Part shown: one piece after another, positions 56,886 through 64,000 of the stretch
Position numbering within the stretch: the first letter of the stretch is position 1
Layout: every line of letters begins with the position of its first letter
Source: Dicyema japonicum
Lineage: Eukaryota > Dicyemida > Rhombozoa > Dicyemidae
Length of the DNA: 64,000 bases
Direction: 5' to 3'
Assembly: GCA_011109175.1 (NCBI GenBank)
Contig: RDEW01000027.1
Location: forward strand, 860,277 to 924,276
The notes under the pieces: model-generated
What the model was told of the DNA's origin: nothing
The model's input: only the letters and a program-made list of their open reading frames with translations
Database searches by the model: none
Made by a program: the position numbers and the translations under genes

Positions 56886-57458
56886 GTAAATGCTACTAAG
56901 CACTTTCGGTTTTCTTGTTATATTAATCGATATGTCCTTGCCAAATGTGGCTGTCAGTTTTAATAGGCGGTAAGACATAATTAATTTCTCTCATGTTTTA
57001 ATCCCATATATCATTTCAACAAGTCTGGTATTGAATTTCTTTGTCAAGAAAAAAAATTAATTGTACGCATTGTTAGCATTTCAATCGATAAAATATGAAG
57101 GTTAAGAATTCTTGGCTGAACGCAGTGTCTGAAAATATCGAATCTGACTATCATGGATTCGAATCCGAAACGTGGACTTTTCAGCGAAGGTCAATTCTCC
57201 TCAACCAAGAAAATATACATAAAATCTGCCAGATGTTTCAAGAGATATAATCAATTCATAAAGTGGGTCTTAGTCTGACCATTGTCATGGTAACGTCAAA
57301 AACTCGAGACATTAAGGAGTCGTAGTCGTTGATTTGGATTCCTTCTCGTCTGTTAGAAAGATGGAAACCCGCTTCGTCTGTCTGTTTCTAAAGGCAAAAG
57401 AAAACCGATTGATTAAAAATTTCTCCTCCCCAATCGGATTCCTCTGCAGGAATGAGCG

Positions 57459-57885
57459 TTGAATGGTGCAGTTGACTACGGTAACTGGGATAACCTAACT
57501 GTTTTACGTTTTTTTCTGTCTTTCTATCTCAGTGATCCCGGGGGTACTAAACAAATAAATAAGGCTCCATTAAATTATTGTCAGAGACAACTTGAAACTA
57601 TGTATCTCCCTTTCCGAAAACGTTTATCGACTCCTTGTCTTATACTACACCAAGTGGGATTCGTAAAGGCACAATTCGCTGCAAAGAAGCCAAGGACTTT
57701 TCGACCGGTTCATGTTCAGTGGATTGCAGTCGAGACAACTGGAACGGCTAGTAGACAGTATTTTTTATTTTTTAAGAATCTGGGATTTCTGACTACACTT
57801 AGAAACCATGACACTCAGTGTCGCCTCCAATTCATCTCGATAGCTATTGTGAGTGTCAATAGTCCCTGGATAACTAATTAACGCG
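57459..57885 (+). pseudogene. retroelement C-terminal fragment (RGN family)
   Basis: A 140-codon frame whose second half reads FRPVHVQWIAVETTGTASRQ, then FFKNLG and FISIAIVSVNSPW. This is the F-P-AVETTG ... ISIAI end shared with 9700, 30440 and 61260. The first half is unrecognised. Confidence 0.5.
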
Positions 57886-57939
57886 ATTTGTTATTGGCAA
57901 CAGACGTAGAATTATATTAATCATTATCTCTCCCAATTT

Positions 57940-59038
57940 TGGCATATTTGAAGTCTTACAGTCTGGAGTTACTGAGAAGAAAGCATTCTACTACAGCTAC
58001 AAACTACCGCCACCTAACGTTGCCGGAAGATCTCCCGATATTTCCCTCACCGAAAGCGAAGTGATACGAGGAATAAAGTCGTTTGCACCCAGCAGTAGCG
58101 GAGGTTTGGACGGACTGCACCCAAGCCATGTAAAGGATTTAATTTCAGAGGCTACTGCTGAGGCGGGTCGAGGTTTAGTCACGTCTATCACCGATCTGAT
58201 CGCACGAATAATTAATGGAATCATTCCTACATATACAAGAGATCGTTTTTTTGCGAACATAAAGATGAACTGAACTGGTCAAGTTGCAAGCTGCCTGTGA
58301 GAACAGAGGGAATTTGGCTAAGGTCCCCGATGGAAGCTTCCTTACCTGCTAACCTCTCATCGCTTGCGAACAGTAGTCGCTTGAACTAAGGAATCCTACA
58401 TAACGCAACTGGACTTACATTGGGAGCAACGTTCGACAGTGTTTGTATGTTGTGGGGGGAGACAGGTATGGAATTCGATATTGCTAGCCAGAAAAGTTGG
58501 GACTCAATAACAAGTACAAGGACGCTGGAAGATGTGAAGACAGGAGCCAACCAATGCCGATATGCATGTATCATGTCAGTCGCACATCGTAGAAATGGGG
58601 CCTGACTCGAAGCCCTACCAACAATTTTTGACGAGAATTGCATTGCGACTGGACCATTCACACAGCTGCCATTTTGGAAAGTGTCGACACTAAAGGCCTA
58701 CATCTGCTGTCTTGCCGACGGAGCGCGAGACGTGCCCCACCCCACTCAGCTCTCAATGACTTTGTTCTCGTTTCCGGCTCAACTGGTGGCAACACACTTA
58801 CACGGAGACGTAGGAGACAAGGCGGAGCACGGGAAAATCCGGAAGTATGAATGACTCTTATGACAAAACGTGCCTGTGATGGAAACTTCCGGGGTCATGG
58901 AAGAAATGACGGACGCCTTTCTCTTCAATACCGGACGAATGATCGTTTCGAAGAGAACACTGCGAAGCACTGGTTTAGACAGATGCTCGGAATAGTAGTG
59001 AGGGAACGATCACGCAATCCTGGCCTCTTAGTTAAATG
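57940..59038 (+). pseudogene. retroelement RT-like region, GGxDGL family
   Basis: Plus frames give SLTESEVIRGIKSFAPSSSG then GLDGLHPSHVKDLISEAT (58040-58150), then WDSITSTRTLEDVKTGANQ with RRNGAWLEALP-type sequence (58495-58615). Next come SVDTKGLHLLSCRRSARRAP and HSALNDFVLVSGS (58680-58790). The order matches one retroelement polyprotein whose C-terminal half is also seen at 31000. Several frameshifts. Confidence 0.6.
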
Positions 59039-59126
59039 ACTTAATTTCATAGTTTTTTCTTATTTTATTTTTCGTAATGAAAAAAGCTTATGCCATAACC
59101 TAAATACCTACAGAGCCACCACCATT

Positions 59127-59357
59127 GTGTGCTTTCAAGAAAAAGTCAAGAGCCGACTAAATGAGATACAGAACATTTGCCGAATCATCCTTCTATTAGA
59201 ATCGGGATACTATGGGCAGGGGTTCGTCAATAACAAGAGCTTTTGGAATTCAATAAAAAAATACTACTATGTGAACGACCGGATGTACATGTTACAATTT
59301 AAACAAGACATTATGACCAAAATGGTAATTAATGGCTATGCTCCAAAAAGTGTATAA
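59127..59357 (+). CDS. hypothetical 76-codon frame
   Basis: The frame MCFQEKVKSRLNEIQNICRI ... SFWNSIKKYYYVNDRMYMLQ is unlike the neighbouring LINE proteins and has a composition typical of host exons here. It could be one exon of a small gene, but no family and no flanking microintron join were found. Confidence 0.25.
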   Translation: MCFQEKVKSRLNEIQNICRIILLLESGYYGQGFVNNKSFWNSIKKYYYVNDRMYMLQFKQDIMTKMVINGYAPKSV

Positions 59358-59389
59358 GTTAGACTTCTACCATATTCTGACACACATGA

Positions 59390-59720
59390 GTGAAAAACAT
59401 CTTTTCTTGTACATCGGATCTCCTATGCGTATGCTTCCTGGAGCCAATTCTTCCCTTGTATAATTCCTTGGAGATCGAAGCTAGTCAAAAAAGGGCTTTT
59501 AAAGTTACGGAGAGATGAACTTTTTTAAAGGTTCCCTCTCCAATGCTTTTGGAATTCCTAATCCGTTAGAACTGAGGACGTACCCGTGCGACTACGAACA
59601 TCCAGCCATACGTATTTTCGTGGGCTCGAGGGAGGAACATCGTGCCTAGTTAAAGTCTCTATTGGAGCGTATCAGGATCACGTGAGTAGTTAGTTTGGTG
59701 TTACCTTGATCTTTGGAATT
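59390..59720 (+). pseudogene. LINE C-terminal fragment with 3' end
   Basis: Broken frames resemble ...SYAYASW then KKGF-VTERW of the element at 60424-60804. The segment ends in the common LINE 3' block GGATCACGTGAGTAGTTAG at about 59682. Confidence 0.5.
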
Positions 59721-59769
59721 ATTCAGTCATTCATTGCATTATTGCTGGAGACTGACAAGCACAGGGTAA

Positions 59770-60240
59770 TTCCTTGAATAAGATAGACTAATAAGGACGG
59801 CCTAAGCGGTGACATTGAATTGAATCCAAGACCTCTGATAATTGTGCAACTGAATATCAAGTCATGAACAAGATCATCGAAATAAAGAACTTAACAAAAA
59901 GACATGATAATGATACCTTACTTTACGAGAGTTAAACTCTAAAGTGAAAACATAACACCAAAGTACCCTGACTACTAGTTGATAGAGAAAGAGAACGCGG
60001 AGGTGGCTTACTATCATACTTAACGGAATCCCCACAAGGGTATCACAAATTATGTTTACAGTCGTCTCCTAGATAATGGTAGCCTCGAACTCCTCTGACT
60101 CTCTCACGCTGGTATGCATATATCCCGCCTTCAAACTCATGTCCCTTATCACCCTCAAAAACCCAATCATATGTGGAGATTTTTACGTGAAACATCCTCT
60201 TGACTCCATGGAAGTAATTTCCAATTGTTTGATGGATTAA
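59770..60240 (+). pseudogene. LINE endonuclease N-terminal fragment
   Basis: The plus strand reads NKIIEIKNLTKRHDNDTLLY then ES (59860-59930), RERGGGLLSYLTESPQGYHK (59990-60050) and YPAFKLMSLITLKNPIICGD then F (60120-60195). These are the start, RGGGL and GDF motifs of a Jockey/CR1-like endonuclease. Adjacent at 60240 the RT end of the same family begins on the other strand. Confidence 0.6.
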
Positions 60241-61035
60241 TTAATTAAATTTATTAAATCAATTCCAAAGACCACTGTTAAACCGAAAAAACTAAACTAA
60301 GTGATCCCGACGAATTGGATCAAGGCTCTCATTTTTTCTCGGTGTTGATCCTTGAGCCTACACAAGTTCGTTGTGGACGAGCACTTTCTTTTTGGCATTG
60401 GTGTCCATTCTTGTATTTTTCGATTAGTTTCTCCATGGCGTCGGTGATTTAATGTTTTCCCCTGTGTACCATCTCTCCGTTAGCTTGAAGGCCTTTTTCT
60501 GGGTTGCGGAGATTTTCTGGATGTTCGTATAAGAGGCCAGTGGTCCCCATGAAGTACACGCATATGAAATGCATGGTTCGATGTACTGTGAGTAGAGCGC
60601 TTTAAGTATAGGGTGATGTCCAATTTTCCATAGACCTGTTAGGCATTTCAGAAGGTTGATTTTCTTCTCACATTTGTTCAGCACGTTAGTGACATGTCTC
60701 GAAAAGTTCATGTGCGTATCGAAAGTCAGACCCAATATTTTTTGCCATTTGCTGAACGGCAATTCTCTTCCCTCCGCAGTAACTTCTACTGTCCTGTTCG
60801 ACAATCTTTTGCCCGACGTATAGAGTTGTAACCGATTTTTCGGTATTGATTGACATCCGATTTTTATTAAACCACTCGAGTAGTCGATCTATGTGGTGTT
60901 GTATTCTTTCCGTCGCTGTTTGGGTATTCTGATCCCGTGAGGCTAAGACGATATCGTCTGCATAAACCAGAAGCAGGTCGTCTTCTCCATTCGGCGTCGG
61001 AATGTCAGCCGTAAACAGGTTGAATGGAGATGTTA
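60240..61035 (-). pseudogene. LINE RT fragment with YADD and intact 3' UTR
   Basis: On the minus strand: TSPFNLFTADIPTPNGEDDL then LLVYADDIVLASRDQN (61030-60940), RLLEWFNKNRMSINTEKS (about 60850), then the open frame 60804-60424 with KILGLTFDTHMNFSRHVTNV and IEPCISYACTSWGPLASYT. It ends with the shared 3' block at 60300. One frameshift lies near 60800. Best-preserved copy of this LINE's C-terminal half. Confidence 0.8.
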
Positions 61036-61255
61036 CTTAAAATACCAAATAACACGGCAGGAAATTTTAACTGCTATAATAAAAACTCAAAAATAACGAC
61101 GCCACAGGCCCAGAAAACACCAATGGTGAACTTATAAAATACGTTCCACGAGAAATATTAATAATGAGTAACATTCTAAGTAAAATGTTCTGCAATTACA
61201 TCACATTACCTCTTATGAAGGAAACATTGATTTTTTGCAGAAATTAAAAATAGTA
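61036..61255. other. short intergenic stretch, nothing recognised
   Basis: AT-rich, no motif. Confidence 0.4.
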
Positions 61256-61259
61256 ACCA

Positions 61260-61640
61260 CTATATTTGACTTTGATGTGCCACGAATTTGATGTGATCCA
61301 AAAAGACAAAAAATGGCCTTTTCACAGTCAAAATTTTTAGAATTAGTGTTGAAAACTGGGGAGTCATTACGAGCATTTGAGAACTCTAAAATAAGAAAAT
61401 GCGGTATTCTCTTTACCAGATTACATGTGCATCCCGTCGTCGTCGAAACTAGTGAAGTCTTCGGGCCCAAGACAGTCTCTTTTCTAAGATCTCTTTGGTC
61501 AATGATATCGAAAGTAACCAATGAGCGACGGGAAATCAAATGGTTGTTCCAAAAGATTTCTCTGCCAGCTGTCAGGGGGAACAGCAACTCTATTTTTTCG
61601 TTGTTACGTAATAAATTGTTTTTGGTTAAAAAATGATGGA
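61260..61640 (+). pseudogene. retroelement C-terminal fragment (RGN family)
   Basis: A 107-codon frame (61313-61636) reads LHVHPVVVETSEVFGPKTVS then FLRSLW and WLFQKISLPAVRGNSNSIF. It is the clearest copy of the VETS-VFG ... ISLxxxRGNS end. Confidence 0.6.
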
Positions 61641-61719
61641 AATTATTACGATTCTATAACTATTCTGGACGACGATTCTTTTAGGATGATTCGTGTACTG
61701 TTTGCCGACACCAAGTTTC

Positions 61720-61895
61720 TGTGAAGAGGATGCACGCAATTCAGATCTTCAGAACAACTATTGAAAACATCTTAAAGCGACTCAATAGCTGCCATTCATT
61801 GTCTATCTTTCCTGATGAGGTCCTTACTAGAGCGTGCTGGGATCACGTGATTAGTAGTTTCATAACCATGGTCTCTGGTGTTATTATTATTATCT
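61720..61895 (+). repeat. LINE 3' end fragment
   Basis: Ends SLLERAGIT with GGGATCACGTGATTAGTAG at 61838, then GTTATTATTATTATC. Same LINE 3' end as 9270. Confidence 0.5.
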
Positions 61896-61899
61896 TGAA

Positions 61900-62240
61900 G
61901 CAGCACTGAGAGATCTGAGGAAACTAGTTAAAACGAATTTGATAGCTGAAGTGGTATATGCTGACTTGTATACTTCATCTCTCATGATAAGGCACTTGAA
62001 GAACTGCTCAACATAACACCTTGCACCCTTGAAAAGTTGTCCTTAAAAAATTAACGTGGAGAAAACAGACTATCTAACAATAGGTCGGACAGATAAACCA
62101 TCCAAACACAAATATTTTTAAACAGAGTCTCAAATATTTCTAATACTGCGGGTCCTTGCGGAACACTGGTCGATTTAGCTTCACAGTATCTTCTGAATGA
62201 ACTGTGAAGCTCCAAACAAATGGAAATTATCACTTGAATC
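61900..62240. pseudogene. two RT scraps in opposite orientation
   Basis: Plus 61935-62090 reads LIAEVVYADLYTSSLMIRHL and then NVEKTDYLTIG, a YADD-region remnant. Minus 62233-62110 reads FRRYCEAKSTSVPQGPAVLE, an RT VPQG motif. Their inversion relative to each other suggests rearrangement or 5' inversion during insertion. Confidence 0.5.
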
Positions 62241-62249
62241 CGTTAGAAA

Positions 62250-63140
62250 CATTTGAAAAATAACTATAAAGAGTGCTTTTACAGTAAAATACAAGAGTCA
62301 AGTAATTGTTGAATATTAAATCAAAAATTTGACTTATAAAAATTTTTTTTGAAAGAATTTTTCAAAGTTAAAAATTAAATTTTATGAAATTTAAATAATC
62401 GGGGGACACCAGAAAAATAACAACAGTCTCCATTTGTCCATTCGATGTGATGAAGATAATGAATCCGAAAATGAGGATGACCGTGTATTTGTGATTAAAG
62501 CGATCTATCTGGTCATCATCCCAATTTCTTTGGCATTGAAAGGATTTTTTCTTTTATCACACACTCTATCCTTCAAAACATTAGATCTTCTTTCCAATAT
62601 GAATAAAACAGTATACAATAAGCCCTCTCCCGGCTCATGTTTGGCTAATATATGATCTTCCCCTGTTCGTAGTTAAGAGATGACTTTCATACTAATTTAG
62701 GGTCCAAATCAAATATCTAAAATCCCTTGGTTTGGAATCAATTAATTCACTGTAGCACTTATAAAAGCATCATGCGTGTTTCATATTCAAATTTAAGCTA
62801 CAAAAAATAAATTTTACAACTTTGACGAAATTTTCGTAAAATTCATTATTTAAAGAATAAAGCTCGAAACTCTTATTTATTAGCTTTAAAGGATTTTTAT
62901 TAATTCGCACTGTAATGATCATTTCAAATGAAAATCGTATTTTTCCAACTTATTATCGAATATCGCAAAACACACATGGTATCAACATTTTTTGATTTTT
63001 TTCTGATTATTTGGTCGAAGGATTCTCTTTTTTTTCTTTTGGTCATAATCATGATTAGAGTGCCCTAATATGGTCCTCATGTCTCAGGTGCCCAAATGGT
63101 ACAATAATGACCACATTACAAAAAATACCATAAGACTTTT
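62250..63140. other. AT-rich intergenic, nothing supported
   Basis: A 73-codon plus frame (62434-62655) with an acidic start and a hydrophobic middle has no recognised family. The remainder is AT-rich. Confidence 0.4.
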
Positions 63141-63149
63141 GTCATAAGG

Positions 63150-63960
63150 TAGTCGCCCTTATTGCGTGGTTATTCCCTCTCAGAATTGCCAGCGAGATTC
63201 GCTCAAATAGTCAAACGCTTGTGGAGATCTCAAGTGCGTAACTATTGGGAGATGTTGCCATAACATAAAGTATTTGATTTAAACATTGTTCAGCACATCC
63301 GAATTTGACCATGACACGTGGAATTATGACTTTGGTAATGGTTCTAGAGATATGTTATAAAGTAAATCAAATGGGAAGAAGCAATGGTTACTAGAGGCAT
63401 CAAAGGAGCTATTGAGTGGGGACCGGAAGTCGTCGGATTTCCGATTCAATTGGAGTTTCTCGGACTGATCCCAGCCAATAAATGATTCGACGGACAACTC
63501 TCTTTCCATTGGAAAGTGGTAGACACTTTCCTGGGAGCCCCCTGTAGAATACCACTCCTCATCCAACCTTGCATGAAGGCAACTAAACAGGATCAGCCTC
63601 GGAAAGGGCTGAGACCTTTAAAAAATATACAAAAGTCTCGGTAGACAGTTCATTTTTGAACCGATAACTGTCGAACCATCAGCGGTCATTTAAAGCAGGT
63701 CACTAACCTTGCTGAAAAAATGGATAAACGAGAGAGGGACTGAGTCATTGAGCGTATGTCCTTAAAATCGTAAGGAAATGATTACTGTAAATAGATAAGA
63801 AAATCGAAATTTATTAAAGAAAGGACAAAACATCAATTAGCTGCCGCCTTCACTGCGTGGCAGTTCCCTCTCAGAATTGCGAGCGCGAAATTCGCTCAAA
63901 TAGCCAGCGGCGTTCGCAAAGATCTCCAGTGCATGAGGTGATCAGGTTTCCAAGACGTTC
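63150..63960. pseudogene. three retroelement C-terminal scraps (RGN family)
   Basis: Minus 63240-63150 and minus 63960-63840 both encode a LFERIS then RGN-HA end (RGNCHAVKAAAN before a stop in the latter). Plus 63390-63690 reads GIKGAIEWGPEVVGFPIQLE then FLGLIPANK, homologous to INGVIVWGLEVSGFPVQLEL at 31160. All are interrupted. Confidence 0.5.
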
Positions 63961-64000
63961 AAAAAACTCTAGTGTAGAGGGGAAGTCTCCATAGCAAGCG

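Overview
The window is eukaryotic and animal. Seven genes are recognisable as metazoan homologues: INPP5E, WDR74, ILRUN, VAC14, a dynein roadblock light chain, ADF/cofilin and TTC12. There is also a 13 kb secreted VWD/LDLa/mucin/cystine-knot gene and an F-box/kelch gene. The dominant signature is intron size. Nearly every gene only reads through if tiny GT...AG introns of about 22-31 nt are removed, and where I summed the exons the totals divide exactly by three (INPP5E 453 aa, WDR74 306 aa, ILRUN 194 aa, DYNLRB 97 aa, cofilin 134 aa, a repeat protein 259 aa). Such introns in an animal with cilia genes best fit a dicyemid mesozoan (Dicyema and relatives). That assignment is an inference; an orthonectid is the main alternative.

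Layout. 1-7.4 kb: tRNA-derived SINEs, LINE debris and a tRNA-Ser(AGA)-like gene. 7.4-8.7 kb: F-box/kelch gene (-). 8.7-10.5 kb: LINE ends. 10.5-12.1 kb: INPP5E (+, 11 exons, CaaX end). 12.1-15.1 kb: LINE fragments. 15.2-16.2 kb: WDR74 (-). 17.3-18.5 kb: two unrecognised genes (-). 20.4-21.1 kb: ILRUN (-). 21.5-22.7 kb: LINE and SINE pieces. 22.8-26.4 kb: a small 104-aa gene (-) split by a nest of two DNA transposons. 27.4-29.8 kb: VAC14 (-). 31.6-32.0 kb: DYNLRB (-). 32-35 kb: decayed LINEs. 35.5-38.6 kb: a nearly intact RTE-like LINE with target-site duplication, inserted at the start codon of a TTC12 gene (38.6-39.3 kb) whose 3' part is replaced by a second LINE. 41.0-54.3 kb: giant secreted SCO-spondin/mucin-like gene (-) with about 22 copies of a 167-bp unit that is one exon plus one microintron. 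55.0-55.4 kb: ADF/cofilin (-). 56-64 kb: mostly LINE fragments of several families.

Functional theme. Three of the housekeeping genes serve cilia or dynein (INPP5E, TTC12, DYNLRB), two serve phosphoinositide signalling (INPP5E, VAC14), and one large protein looks like a surface or matrix glycoprotein. Genes are compact and separated by transposon debris. Most retroelement copies are broken, but the RTE LINE, one SINE and the transposon nest look young. All homology calls are from reading by eye; no database search was run.
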